Source: Toxonevra muliebris
Taxonomy: Eukaryota > Arthropoda > Insecta > Diptera > Pallopteridae
Length of the DNA: 64,000 nt
Reading direction: 5' to 3'
Assembly (NCBI GenBank): GCA_963691655.1
Contig: OY829328.1
Span: 71,986,400 to 72,050,399, forward strand
The notes beneath the pieces are model-generated. The model was not told where the DNA came from. It worked only from the letters and a program-made list of their open reading frames with translations, and ran no database searches. Within the stretch, counting starts at the first letter, position 1. Every line of letters begins with the position of its first letter. Positions 46,789 to 58,824 of this stretch are shown here, piece by piece. The position numbers and the translations under genes were made by a program.

Positions 46789-49700
46789 ATGAGTAGTAAG
46801 TGTTATAATTAAAAAAAGGATGAGAAGGAAAGAATTTAAGGATGAGGTCCTAGAGGAAAAAGAGAATATAAAATGAATGTTAGAAATAGTAAAAACTAAT
46901 ACAAATCTTCATACTGATGATCAGGAATTGAATGAAGAAAAGTGTTTTGTTTCTTAAATTTAATTAAGAAAATGCTGAAGTAGATTTTATCGTATTTGAT
47001 ACGTTTTAAGACTAAATTATATTAGCGCGTCGTTGCAGTAAAACGGAATCAGCTGTTCACTGCCAGTAAATTTGGGAATGGTTCTAACATGATTAGCGCT
47101 GCAAACTGACACTGCTTTACTGCCATGACGCGCTATTGTAATTTAGGCTTTACTTGAAATCGAGCGCGCGTGCATGAAGGTGCTATATGAGGGGTGCAAA
47201 TAAAAGACGAGTGAAGTTGTTATTGTTGCGTATACACATTATCGTTGTTGTTTTGCCAAAAATCCATAGAAATGTGTATGTGTATATGTGAAGAAAAACC
47301 AACACAATAGTGCGGACACACGAGAGTGAATTTCAGGCAAATTTGGTATTTCGTTCAAATGCGTCTGAAATGCGGAATTTCATTATACAAAAACCGCCAA
47401 ATGAAATTCCGAATTACAGAATGATTTCTACGAAGGCAACCCTCAAACACAAGGTTGTAAAAAACAGGAAAAATATAAAATCTATTACAATTTTTTAAAT
47501 AATTCGGTTTTTGTTTTCATAACACTGTTCTTGTAATATTTATTAAATGAAAAAAATAAATAAAATAAAATAATGGAGTCGGAGAGAAGCTCATTGATAT
47601 TCCTCCAATTATCCGTGTCCAAATCCAATTGAAAGGCAACATTTTAATTAATTTTTTTTTTTTTTTATAGAAACAAGCACAAAAATTCTTCTTTTTCTTG
47701 AACAAACTTATAGTCTGTCAAAAACCAATTTGAAATTTCATTTTTGTCGTGAAATTCTATCTCGTGTGAGTGCGCCATAAGAGAGAGAGTACACTAGTGG
47801 CGGATTTAATAAACATTTTTGAGGTATAGATAAATTGTCAATATGTATAGAATTTTTATTCAGGTATTACAATTTTAAGTGTTTGAAAATCTTTAGAGGG
47901 AGGGACGGGTGGAGACAGGGTGATCAGATTATGTTAAAAAAAAACCACTTGAATCCGTTAGTGCAATGAATAATTGAGATGATGTATATTGAAATTTGCT
48001 TATTTATAGGTAGATATTAAAATTCAAAATTAGCATGGGTAAAAATGCAAAATTTTTTAGCATAAAAATAAAACAAATAAAAAACAAAGTTAAAAACAAC
48101 GAACAATTTATATAAAATTGAAATTGGAAAATAAAGCAAAAGTAAAATTCGTAACGAAAAGAATATATAAAATTGTTCCAAAATACACAAAAACTATATC
48201 GCTTATTTACTAAAAGACTGTCATAACTCAAAAAACGCGATTTTCCAGAAAACGCGTTTAAAGTTTTCAATTGACTCCCACTTTGCAGAAAGTGGGAAGA
48301 AATCTCATAATTCTCATGCGCAGAGTATACAAGATATTAATATGAAATTTTTACACAATATGAAGCGTGACATAATGAATAATTCTGCATTATTAACTCA
48401 AAAATCGTGTTTTTTTGACTTATGACAATCTTTTAGTAAATGAGCAATATAGAAAAATTATATAAAATAAAGTGCACATGCATGAGTAATACCGCAACAT
48501 ACGTAGACAAACACCTCTACACTTTATACATATAAAGAAAAAGTATCAACTGTCAAACTGACTAATAAATGGCATCACATGTAAATCATTCTCTAACATA
48601 CTCAAATAGTTGGGGATTGAAAAAATAAATAAAAATTAATTATGAAACAACATTTTGTCTTAAGTATATAGGTACAGCAACAACAATAGCGAATGAAGTG
48701 CCAAAATTGAGTTGACATACTGTCAATAACAAACAACAACCGTAATTTGGCACAATTTTCTCTGAGTGCATGCATACGTATTAGTTGCGTGAATAATGAA
48801 AAAGCAAATGCGAATAATTTTTTTCTTAAAAAAACAATAAAAAAAAAATGTTTTAATAGGTTGTTAAAACCATTTTAGTTTTATTTTAGTACTCAAAGTT
48901 AAATATTTTGAGATTATAATTTAGAAAAAGTTAATTTTGCAGCTTAGTCATGCCCGCTTTTATTATCTTTTTTTTTTCTACATGAAAAAAATTACTCACA
49001 TAAATTATTCGCATAAAAAATTGCGGCTGCGAGTGCGAATGTGAATATCGAAAATTATGCGAATTATTCGCACAACCCTAATATGTTTACACTCAGAATA
49101 TATGCTAGTGTTAGTGTGTTTTGTTTGCAATCGTGATTTAGTTCTCACCAGGGATGCCAACTTGTGAGAAATCCACCAAATTTTTGAGAATTGGCTTCAC
49201 TTTTAACTAGCTGTGTGGGAATTGGTGAATAAAACCAATACTCACACTTACACACATGGATAGAGGACTTCGATAGTCTGTTTTTTCACAAAAACAAGTC
49301 AACTACCTTACACTAGACAAGTATTTATTAATAGAAAACATTCCAAAATTATTTTTACAGCTACACTTAAGGAAGCTGGCGACAAGACTGCCGAAGTATG
49401 CGGTGATGCGAAGGATAGTGTAACTGATTTTGCACAAAGCACAGGTAAAATTCAATTGAAGTCAAATTAAACAAAATTCGTAAAGTTAATGTCTTTTACA
49501 GCTGATAAAACTTCTGAACTAGCTTCTGATGGGGCAGATAAAGCCGGAGGTGCTTTTGAAGCTACCAAACAGGGTATTGTAAATGCTGCTGAGGCTACAG
49601 GAGACGTAAGCAACTCAAAACAATAAATTTTAGTACCAGTTATTCATTAGAGTGAACTTGGCTTTTAAATTCTTAGCTCTAGGTCCAATTATATAAACTT

Positions 49701-50000
49701 AACGTAACTTAACTCTCTTAACAGCTTATTTTGTGAAATGTCACTTAACGTAACAGCAAAGAAATCTAAATTCAACAGACTTCTATGTTACGTTAAGTTT
49801 TGTTAAGTTCCTACAATCAGATACATACAAAGTATATGAAAGAGAATTAAAAGTTAAGTTTCTATAATCAGAGCTTCTGTCAGTTCTATCTGAAAAAAAT
49901 TAATATATTTCTATTGTATTTAAATAATTTTTTTTGTTTCCAGGCTTTCAGCAATGCTTACGATAAAACTAAGAAAGCTGTTTCCGACTTGGTGAACTAA
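46789..50000 (+). CDS. LEA-like 11-mer repeat protein, type B'
   Basis: Coding exons 46789-46795 (ATGAGTA, donor GTAAGT), 49361-49444, 49502-49605 and 49944-50000 (stop TAA); 83 aa, MSTTLKEAGDKTAE then the same 11-mers as B, ending DLVN. The protein differs from B by one early residue (Glu for Asp in LKxAG). From 49392 to 49984 the DNA, introns included, is nearly identical to 17256-17848 while both flanks are more diverged, which points to gene conversion. Presumed intracellular, since no signal peptide is present. Intron 1 is 2565 bp and carries two MITEs (47009 and 48200) not found in B. Poly(A) signal AATAAA at 50721-50726. Confidence 0.82.
47009..47149. mobile_element. 141-bp MITE (AGCCTAAATT family), intron 1 of B'
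   Basis: Ends AGACTAAATTATATTAGCGC and GCGCTATTGTAATTTAGGCT, flanked by TTA on both sides (47006-47008 and 47150-47152). Sister of 23518-23646. Confidence 0.75.
48200..48446. mobile_element. 247-bp MITE, intron 1 of B'
   Basis: CGCTTATTTACTAAAAGAC pairs with CTTTTAGTAAATGAGCA and TGTCATAACTC with the opposite arm. ATAT flanks both ends (48196-48199 and 48447-48450). B intron 1 shows the empty site CCATATAGAAAAATT at 16760-16774. Confidence 0.8.
49676..49874. mobile_element. Small inverted-repeat element in intron 3 of B'
   Basis: Same element at the same place as 17540-17738, with only one or two base differences. Confidence 0.65.
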
Positions 50001-52071
50001 AAAGTGGAAAAGATTTGCCACCGCCACTATTAACGCAAAAATGAATAGCAAGGCAAAAAAGCGAGCAGAAAAAAACAAATTAAAATAATAAAACCAAAAA
50101 TCTTTTAAAGATCAAACAAACACAAAATCGAAATTAAATTTTATACAAAACAAAAATCAATCTCAAATTCAATTTATCATAGATATAAGCAAACAATTTT
50201 CCTTCAGAAACTATAAATAGTTGAAATTAATGAAAACAAGTTTTAAGTTTTATTAAACTACAAGTAAAAAAGAAACCGAATTAAAACAAAACCTGCTTCG
50301 AAGTAACGAATGACAATTTTGTGGTCGTATAGTTAAAAATTTTTTCAATTCAAAAGAAAAACTATAAAAAATATTTGTAATATTTTATTGCAAAACAATG
50401 TTTGCTTTGAATTAATGAAAGAAAATAGCATTTAAAAAAACCTCAAGACTACCTCATAATGTAAGAAAAAGACTGCGAAGAAAAATACCAAAAATCTTCT
50501 TAAGACGGTCTGCAATTTGAATTACTTAAGCTTTTGTTACATTGAAGCCAAAATACAATTTAAGTTTTTTTGCTTTTTTTTTCTAAATTATTTTTCTTTT
50601 ATTAATATTTATTTTTTAGTTTTCTTTTTCGTGAATATAAAAATCTAGATTGTTATTTATTTTGTGTTATATTTTAATGTAAAACAAATGAATACTTACT
50701 ATATTCCTAATGCAAAATGCAATAAATAATGAAATAAAAAAATCTGGATTAGAAGAAAGTTCGCAAAACAAAAAAAAAAAACTTTTAATTACATTGGGTT
50801 TTCGTCTTTTTGTTTTAAAAAACGAGTGGAGAGATGATGTGTTTGCATATTAACGATTACACTACTCAACAAGATTTTGCACAACTAGAGGCGGTAACAT
50901 TTTCTAAAGTGAAATTTTCCGTAGAATCTGAATATCCTAATGATTTTTTTCGATTAGCCCCAATTTTCCATATAGATGGCAAAAATCAAAAAAGGTACTA
51001 TTGAGAGTACATACTTCAATTAATTGGTTGTAAAAAATTTAATTTTCAGCCAATGAATTGTAAATTTTTGTATATTTAGATGGGAGCTGGAGAAAAGCTT
51101 TAAGGTATAATACGTGTGAATAGTATCAGTAATATTACTGTTACGATCGAAAATAGGTGAAAGAAAATCGCATTTTACCACGTTTATATCAACTCGCTTT
51201 CAAAGGTGTCTGTCTGTCTGTCTGTTCGGTACAAATTTTGCAATCGATTTTAAACTAACTTCCCGATGAGCTAGAGACTTGAAATTTTAAATATAGTTCA
51301 GAACTGGAAGACAATGTAATATGAAATATCTAAAATATAATAATATTTAAAATATTAGCATCGGAAGTTTTTCAATTTTTTTCATAGATCAAAGCATAGC
51401 ATTCATCGTTGTTAAAATCGTTGCTTTAGCTGGAGTAGAATATATGTATATGTGTATACATACACAAATTCAAAGACAAAGGAGAGAGAGAGAACAAAAC
51501 AAAAACAATAACGAACTTTTCTTTTCATTTTGTTCCGCTTTCATAGAGTATAGATTGTAAAGAGATCGCAATTTGCTCTTTCTGGAATCGAAACAAGAAA
51601 TCGCAGCGATCTGCAATACCGATGGTGTGACAGCGACGGTTGTCAACACATCCAGCAGACAAAAATGAGTTTGACGTGTTTGATAAAATAAATATTTAAC
51701 ATTTCTTTTAGCAAATACCTTTCAACATTTACAGTATTTATATATTCTTTATATACAAATATGTAAACGTTTTGTTTTGATTTTATGAATTTTATATAAG
51801 TACTTTTAAATCTTTTTCTACTGATTTCATGAAATCAAAATGCGAAGAAATATTATTACTATTTTCAACATTTTACCTAAATATATGTATGTTAATAAGT
51901 ATATTTAAGTTTTTAGTGCAAATTGTCGGTTATTAACCATGACTTTAAGGTATTGCAATTAAATTGAATGCATTTTTTTACAGCTCTGGCCTTTACTTAA
52001 AATCGATGCAAAAAATAATAATTTAAATAAAAAAAAATTTTTAATGTACCACGTTTTTAAAAAAACATATA

Positions 52072-53313
52072 CAGGGGACAATCGTAAAGTGACGCACACA
52101 TTTCAGCAGTTATTTTCAAAAGGACGTACTTCCATTAAGTACAATTAAGTGTTAACATTGCTGAATATATAAGCATTCATTTGAACCCCACCTCATTCAA
52201 TATAACCTCCTTTAGCCTGCACACATGCCTTCAATCGATCCGGAAATCGTAGGACTGTTCGCCGCAGGACTTCCTGATCAATTTCAGTCCAGGCTTTCTC
52301 TAATGAATTTGTCAGCGACTCCAGACTGTGGTGTTGAGATGCACAAGCCTTACTCTCTAAAATACTCCAAATAGAGTAGTCCATTGAATTCAAGTCTGGG
52401 GAGAATGGTGGCCATTCTTGAGATGTTATGAATCCAGAAAAATTGTCTTTTATCCATGTTTGCGTTAATTTTGCCATGTGGGAAGATGCAGAATCTTGCT
52501 GGAAAGTCCTATTTTCATTTCCAAATGTTAACAACCTGGTCAATTTTAACACCCTCTTCAACGAATATTAGAGTCGTTCTGGCATTAGCGGAAACTCCAG
52601 CCCATACCATAACGGAAGCTGGCTTTTAAACTCGGCCAACAGTCCTATTTTGTTGCGATGATGATGTTAGCCACATTCGGTCATTTTGCGCATTGAAATG
52701 TTGTTCAACCGTGAAAATTTTTTCATCTGTAAACAAGATATTTTTACCATTTTTTACACGGAGGAGCGTAGCAACGCCTTGCATCTTTGCAGTCGCAAAT
52801 CTTTCTTTTTTTGTGTCAGATCTTGAGCTTTTCGGAGCTTGTGCGGCTTAAGATTAAGCTTTGATTTTGCAATGATTCGCACTATTTCACGGTTTACTCC
52901 CACTTCCTTAGCGATTTTTCTCATTGAGCGCCTTGGATTTCGCTTGATTCGTTTACGAATTTTTTCTGTTAAACCAGTAGTGGCAACTGTTGAAAATTTT
53001 CCCCGGTCTCTATCTCCAAAAACCCCAGTTTCATTATATCGAATAATAGCTCGGTCTACCGTACGACTTGACAAATTTAAAGCCTTTGCAATTTGACGGC
53101 TACTATAATTTGCCAAATGAAATTTCATAATTTCACGACGAATATTTTCCTTGTCCATTTTTATGGAAATTTCAAAATGTAATAACAAAAATTCAAATGA
53201 AATTAAAAGCAAAGCCAATTATGAAGGAATTTGCTTTTCAAATTAAAGAAACGGTAAATGGCAAAGCTTGCTGCAGAGTATTAAACTTGCGTCATTTTAC
53301 AATTGTCACCCTG
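52072..53313 (-). mobile_element. Tc1/mariner superfamily transposon (DD37D type), 1242 bp
   Basis: Flanked by TA (52070-52071 and 53314-53315), with inverted ends CAGGGGACAATCGTAAAGTG / the right end read inward CAGGGTGACAATTGTAAAAT, both followed by GACGCA. Contains one broken transposase gene on the minus strand. Nested within the 50860-53995 element. Confidence 0.88.
52193..53158 (-). pseudogene. DD37D transposase, broken
   Basis: Starts MDKENIRREIMKFHLA at 53158, followed by a helix-turn-helix region (SSRQIAKALNLSSRTVDRAI, later RSMRKIAKEVGVNREIVRII) typical of ITm paired-like DNA-binding domains. The catalytic residues are readable: FTDEKIF (first D), FQQDSASSH (second D) and SPDLNSMDYSIW (third D). 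I count 37 residues between the second and third D, so the signature is DD37D (the maT-like group in family terms) and not DD34D mariner or DD34E Tc1. A frameshift near 52755 and an in-frame stop near 52628 (GRV-stop-KP) interrupt it. It ends ACVQAKGGYIE. Confidence 0.82.
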
Positions 53314-54009
53314 TAGGTTCCTTATCCCATACAGATTGTCCTGAAAATTTGTAACTGTGAATTTTAGTAGGACGAAAATACTTGTATGATTTAAAACGAA
53401 AAACGTACGTACTATAAAACATTAGGTTGAAATTTTGTTGCATTGTGTTTTTTTATTTGATTAGAATAAAATTGGTGTAAAAGAAAAAATGGTTTCTGCA
53501 TTGATGTTAATGAAATACTTTAGTTTCGTAAATTATGACTTTTTCATAGACATAGACTTATGTATGTCAAATATTTTGTAATAAAATTCTCTATAAGATG
53601 GGAAGGCTAACTTTTTGTCACCCACATAATTATTTTGAGATATAGGGCTTCAAAGTTGAAATTTGTTTGAAAAAATATGAAAAAATGCGATTTTCTTTCA
53701 CCTATTTTCGACCATAACAGTAATATTACTGATACTATTCGCACATATTATACTTTAAAATTTTTCTCTAACTCTCATCTAAAACATACAAAAACTTGCC
53801 ATTCATTGGCAGAAAATTAAAAATTGAAGTATGTACTCTCAACAGTGTCCTTTTTTGATTTTTGCCATCTACATGGAAAATTGGGGCTAATCGAAAAAAA
53901 TCATTAGGATATTTAGATTCTACGAAGAATTTTACTATAGAAAATGTTATTGCCACTCGTTGTGGTGAAAGTTTTTGTAAATTTGTAGAGTAGTGTTATG
54001 TACCTGTAC

Positions 54010-54300
54010 ATATTTACTTATCTGTATAAGGGAGAGCAACACAGAATATTGACGATACATGTGCGATACTACATGTGGTTGGATGCAAGTTGTAATGTAA
54101 ATAGCTGGTGCACAATTTCTTGTTTGCACTTGTGTCTCGTTGCTCAACATTCGCGTAAGTGTATATTGCATCTAGCCGCCATTTGTAACGAGCCTTTCCG
54201 GATGCTTTTTGTATATATGTTGTTGCCCTGATGTTTCTTAATGCCAACTATATGTAGCTCATCGAGAGCAAAATGTTTTATGAAGAGCATACCATGCGAA
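54010..54300. repeat. Dispersed repeat (ACATGTGGTTGGATG family), longest copy
   Basis: Matches 2840-2930, 25660-25790 and the two flanks of the piggyBac element (35275-35458 and 37000-37060: CTCATCGAAAGCAAAATG, TATGAAGAACATACCA). It shows what the uninterrupted repeat looks like. Confidence 0.55.
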
Positions 54301-54357
54301 AGATCCGCTCATATAATCTAACAACTCTTTGTCATCCTCATCAATAAGGTTAGTTAG

Positions 54358-54971
54358 CGCCTGGTTATATTGGTATTCGGTGTTCGACGAACACAAAATA
54401 TTTTCTCCCGTGCTCGGTCAAGGTGGTTACATTCAGCTCGTTGCAGAGTTGTTTTTTTGTCCAAATATACTCGTTTGCTTAATACTATTTTATATGTAAA
54501 TTTTTATAAAATAACTTATTGCCACCCTAAATACTCGGCGTGCTCGGTGTACAATCAGTGTGGCCAACTTTTGTTTTTCAAAATTCGCTAAAATTAAGAA
54601 TAAAACGCGTATTTTCTTAAAAAAAGAGTTAAATTTTTTTCCTTATAAAAGTGCGAGAAAACTCAACACATTTAAACTTTTTCACTAATACAGGCACATA
54701 TCTGATACTTCTACTCAATGAAAATTTCTTTGATTTTTCGAAGATATTTAAAATTGAAAAAACGCACTGAGCGTTAAATCAATTTTTTTCCGCGTTTTAA
54801 TTTTCAAAAAGCACTAAAATCAGCGGGAAAAGTGTTGATTTGGCCACACTGTGTACAATACACCGAGCATATCGTGTTCGGTGTGAGAGAGAGTACGGGC
54901 TCCCTCTTTGTGTTCGGTGCAACAACAATTTCATGGTGTTCGCCGAGCATACTCGCAATATAACCACAGCC
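54358..54971. mobile_element. Harbinger-like MITE (GGCTGTGGTTATAT family) with nested insert
   Basis: Reverse-oriented sister of 32195-32510: GGTTATATTGGTATTCGGTG at the left and GCAATATAACCACAGCC at the right, flanked by TTA (54355-54357 and 54972-54974). It is interrupted by the hAT MITE at 54556. Confidence 0.8.
54556..54851. mobile_element. hAT-type MITE (296 bp) nested in another MITE
   Basis: Ends CAGTGTGGCCAACTTTTG and TTGATTTGGCCACACTG. TGTACAAT is duplicated exactly on both sides (54548-54555 and 54852-54859). Inner GCTAAAATTAAG/CACTAAAATCAGC arms pair loosely. Non-coding. Confidence 0.9.
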
Positions 54972-54994
54972 TTAGTACACGTAAACTAGTGTTA

Positions 54995-55099
54995 TGCCCG
55001 GTTTTCAATCAAATTTGCAAGCATGTTGGCAAATTTCATATGGGAAATTCTCTCTTTTTCTCTCTTTGATGGCAAATATGACATAGTGAAAACCAAGCA
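54995..55099. mobile_element. 105-bp MITE (TGCCTGGTTTTCA family)
   Basis: TGCCCGGTTTTCAATC at the left and ATAGTGAAAACCAAGCA at the right, TTA on both sides (54992-54994 and 55100-55102). A second copy, inverted, is at 60961-61067. Confidence 0.8.
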
Positions 55100-55275
55100 T
55101 TAGAAGAGCAGAACCACCTCTACCATTGCCTTAGATAAGGTTCTAAGTTTCGGTGTTTCTGAGTCTATTTCGTCTTTGTAATAAAAATGCCCCCTGGTTT
55201 ACGGTTTTGTTACCGTTTTGTAGATGTGATTTTTGTTGGTTTTTTTATATTTTCTTAATAAAGCCTTAAGATTCT

Positions 55276-55571
55276 GGCACATAGAGTCCATTGTGTACGT
55301 GAGAGCAAAATATACAACTGACATGAAGGAAGTGAAGGAGAGAGGAGAGAGGCGACACAATGCATAATTCGCCACCGGTATACAATCATACACATCATAC
55401 ACAAAGTTAATCAGCTGATATCTGCCACACTCACAACTCTCTCTCAACGTATGGCAAAGTTGAGAGTTGACCAAGTTCCTGCGTGAACCACACCACATAC
55501 GATTTCATATATTTTGTAGTAGTTGTCAGTTGTTTACTTCGCTCTCACGTACATAACGGACTCTATGTACC
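55276..55571. mobile_element. MITE (GGCACATAGAGTCC family), complete copy
   Basis: GGCACATAGAGTCCATTGTG with TACGTGAGAGC at the left and GCTCTCACGTACATAACGGA with CTCTATGTACC at the right. Its truncated relative is at 4728-5034. Confidence 0.75.
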
Positions 55572-55579
55572 GAAGCCTT

Positions 55580-56880
55580 TCGACACAATTGCGACGGGTG
55601 ACGCTTAGAGTCGCTGTCAAAATTAAAACGCACTTATACCTTGCGTTTGCGTCCGACTGCGTTTGAATGCGACTGACAGCTAAATTGAACTACATGCTTT
55701 TATATGCAGTGAACTCTATCGCCTTCCGCATGCGCCGCATTGCCGCATTAAAAGGCAAAAAGTTGAGCAACTTTCAACTATGCAATGCGATGGCTTACAT
55801 TTTGTTAGAAAGTTGTTTACATTTTATACGAAGAAAAACAATAATTGAAATAAAATCAAAAACAATTTTAACGTCAAAAGGAGAGAAACCAGCTTATGTC
55901 GCAGAAGAACGGATGAATTGGAGTTGCTTTTCATAGTGTGCGTAGATCGCAAATGCTGCAGTTGCCGAAGTCGCTCGCAAACACAAGTTATGGAGTTCCA
56001 CCTTTAAAGACAATTGCGTCAGATGACGGACAATTATCCGATGGATAGTGAACATCCATTCGAGTAAATACAATTGCGACGGACGACGCTAACTACCCGT
56101 TGCCATTTTGTTTTTACAAGAAAATTATTTTTGAAGTGAAATCTTTTTGTTTGTTAGTACGTGCGATTACATTTTTAAAAGAAAATTAATACCAGAATTG
56201 GCAGACTACTGCGAAGAAAATATCTATAATGAATTCGATGTATAGCATATACATTACGGACAGCAGGATATGTAACCCTGTGTGTTTGGTCCGACGGTGA
56301 AAATATGAAATAAATCCCAGTCGAAGGAAATCCGATGGAAAAAACCCGCTCGCTGTAATTCTGTGTCATTCTATGTGATTCAGTACATTTTAATTTTGAC
56401 AGCGGGAATCTCTCGGATAGTTTTCCATCGTTGAGGCGAGACAGGTCGGCGATGACAAGACAGGTTACAGAAATGTTCGATTGAAAGATACAGTTTGGGA
56501 ACAAATTTGGAATACTTCATAACACCAAGACATTGATTCCGATAATATGAAAGAAAACTATGTATTCATGAGATTAATTTTGGAAAGAATAAGATATAAA
56601 GTACATAAATGGCGCATTTGTTCTTCTCTCACAGCTGTAAGAAAAAACGTATTTATTGTTGAATGTCAAGTAAATTTCACACATTGAATAATTTAATTAG
56701 TTAATGTTTATTTTGCAATAAAAATATATTTTTAGTTTAGAAAATACTTTTAAAGACCAAGTGTGTCACTACATATCAGAAATGGAAATTTGAAACCTTT
56801 TTTGAAATTTAGATTTATTTTTACTAAAACCAAGCTTACAGATTTTTGTTGTTTAGAGAGCTATAGTAAAATTTGATGGG
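55580..56880. other. Gene-free spacer with ACAATTGCG repeats
   Basis: ACAATTGCGACGG or a variant occurs at 55586, 56020 and 56069, each followed by GACG, plus several GCGTTTGCG/TGCGTTTGAATGCG words. It may be an old element; no paired ends were found. No gene. Confidence 0.4.
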
Positions 56881-56900
56881 CAACATATTTCTTGAACATA

Positions 56901-56993
56901 TTAACCCTCTATCAACTCCCGTAATGGGTCAGAAAAGTAACGTTTTTCGGAAAAGACAAAAAAGACCCACAATTGTGGGCGCCAATGGGTTAA
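56901..56993. mobile_element. Tiny TTAA-flanked inverted repeat (93 bp)
   Basis: TTAACCCTCTATC...CAATGGGTTAA; inside, CCGTAATGGGTC and GACCCACAATTGTGGGC. Both ends are TTAA, so it is a likely piggyBac-type MITE or solo end pair. Confidence 0.5.
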
Positions 56994-57313
56994 TATGTTT
57001 GGGGAAAATATTGTACGGAAAATTTTACTATTGATACAAACAAGCTCTGATGCAAAACTAACAAGTTGTTTTATGGTTTATTATACTAAAACTGTTAGAA
57101 ATGAGCATACTTTAAGGACCGCGTAAAAAAAAACTTTAGACGCAAGCTTTTAAAACGCCGACCAGAATCCACTGATTTTTGTCGAACAGTGTTATCCTAC
57201 TTCTCATATTAATTTAGGTGCACGTACTTTTAAACAAAAAGATTCCGTTTTAAAAATAATTTTCTTGTGAACAGAAAATGACAGCTGATTACCCGTCACA
57301 CAATTGTGTTTAA

Positions 57314-57998
57314 GGGGGTATTCTACCCGTGATGGTCCGAAAAAAATATTTTTTTTTTTATTTAATATTTTTGATTGGGGGCAATGTATGGTCCTGGAAT
57401 CGCTGATTAACTGTAAGTTACATCATTTGTAAGTACCATGTTTGTAAATCTTTAAACTCGTTTTTCTCGAAACCATTTTTTTCGGGACGGTGGACACGAT
57501 TCACAAAAAACCACTTGTCCAATTGACTTGAAGTTTTACAAGGCTACTAAGCAAATGTATAGGTATGGCCTTATCTAGGATTATGGCGAAAGCATTTTTT
57601 TAACTAATGTTTTTAATGCAAAATATAAATAACAGTGCAAAAAATCGTAATTTTTTTTTCAAACGTCTGATTTAAATTGAAGAAATTTTTTTCTTATTTC
57701 CCAGATGAGGCGATAGCAGGAAGTCTCACGATTACAAAATGGGTTACATATTGTGTTTCAGAATTTTTAAACCGAAGATATCATGTCCACCATGGAGCAA
57801 ATATTTTCGGCAGGCTCAAGTTCGAGGCGTCGAATGAACCATTATTAACAAAGATATTTTTAACACTAAACACGAAAATTATTGTTCAAAACCTGTAGAA
57901 AACTTGCAAAAAACCTCGAATAAAAATATTGAAAAGCTTTTCATTTACAACGATTTGAAAACATCGATATTTCGCACCATCTTGGGTAGAGTACCCCC
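57314..57998. mobile_element. piggyBac-type MITE (685 bp) upstream of C'
   Basis: GGGGGTATTCTACCC at the left and GGGTAGAGTACCCCC at the right, flanked by TTAA (57310-57313 and 57999-58002). The paralogue before C reads GTGTTTAAGGCTTAAATG at 21519-21536, the empty TTAA site. Interior open frames have no domain. Confidence 0.88.
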
Positions 57999-58389
57999 TT
58001 AAGGCTTAAATGTAAAAAAAAATACGTGGTACTTTTGCGAGTAGAAAGCTTAGTCGCACATGTCTGATTTGCTCGAAAACTTTCATATGAGGTTTTGAGA
58101 AAATAAAAATATATCTTCAAGTGATGCTGAAGCACAAAAACATTCTAGTGGAAATATTCTAAGCTAGTTTCGTGTTGTCTACGTTTGAAATCTCTAAATT
58201 AAATTCTAGTCACAGAGAAAAAAAGAAAGATTCAAAAATGGTCAAGTTTATTCCATTGTTCATTTCATGTATTTGATTTACTTAAATTTCTCATTACAAA
58301 TTATAATAAATTATAGTAATAAAAAATTAATTTACTTCAATATAAACTTATGTTTATCTAACTTTATAAATTTGTTTCTATTGTGTTGT

Positions 58390-58824
58390 TCACTTAAGAT
58401 ATATTTACGCAGCAGCTTCAACCGGCGGCAGCAGCGTGCGGCGTCAGACAAAAGAAACAGCAACTAGAACATTCCAGAAACATTTTTTGAACAAACAAAC
58501 ACCTTTCATAAATGTCGCTGAGATATATTCGGTTGCTGTGGACTTTGTTGTTGCTGCTGGGGTCAATGTGTTTTTTTATTTTATTTTTTTTTTTTTGTTT
58601 GGATCTTGTTTTTCGTTTTGCTTTTATTAAATTAAAAACACAACGGGTATCGTTATCTAATGTATTAAAAAATTTGCATTCGTTTTCCATAGTTGTTTAC
58701 GTTAGTTTCAAAATTTCTAGCATCAGTAAGCTTTTTTCTGTGAACGAAAGTAGCTGTCGTAACTAAACGCAAAAATTTAAAAAATTTTGTTTCATTGTTT
58801 TAAAAAACTATAATAAAAAATAAA
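58390..58824 (+). promoter_or_regulatory. Promoter and 5' UTR of gene C'
   Basis: CACTTAAGATATATTTACGC, GGCGGCAGCAGCGTGCGGCG (58422-58441), CGGTTGCTGTGGAC, initiator TCAGT (58723-58727) and TGTGAACGAAAGTAGCTG. Lacks the 183-bp MITE found before C. Confidence 0.6.

Larger units (their letters stand above)
50860..53995. mobile_element. 3.1-kb foldback element with TTA duplication, carrying a nested transposon
   Basis: Tips CACTACTCAACAAGA and TCTACAAATTT/GAGTAGTG, flanked by TTA at 50857-50859 and 53996-53998. About 300-base arms pair (TTCGATTAGCCCCAATTTTC, AGAGTACATACTTCAATT and AAGAAAATCGCATTTT in one arm, their complements at 53690-53930). The 3-bp TTA duplication suggests the PIF/Harbinger group, but no such transposase is visible. 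A (CTGT)n run sits at 51212-51232. A Tc1/mariner-type element is nested at 52072-53313. Confidence 0.75.
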
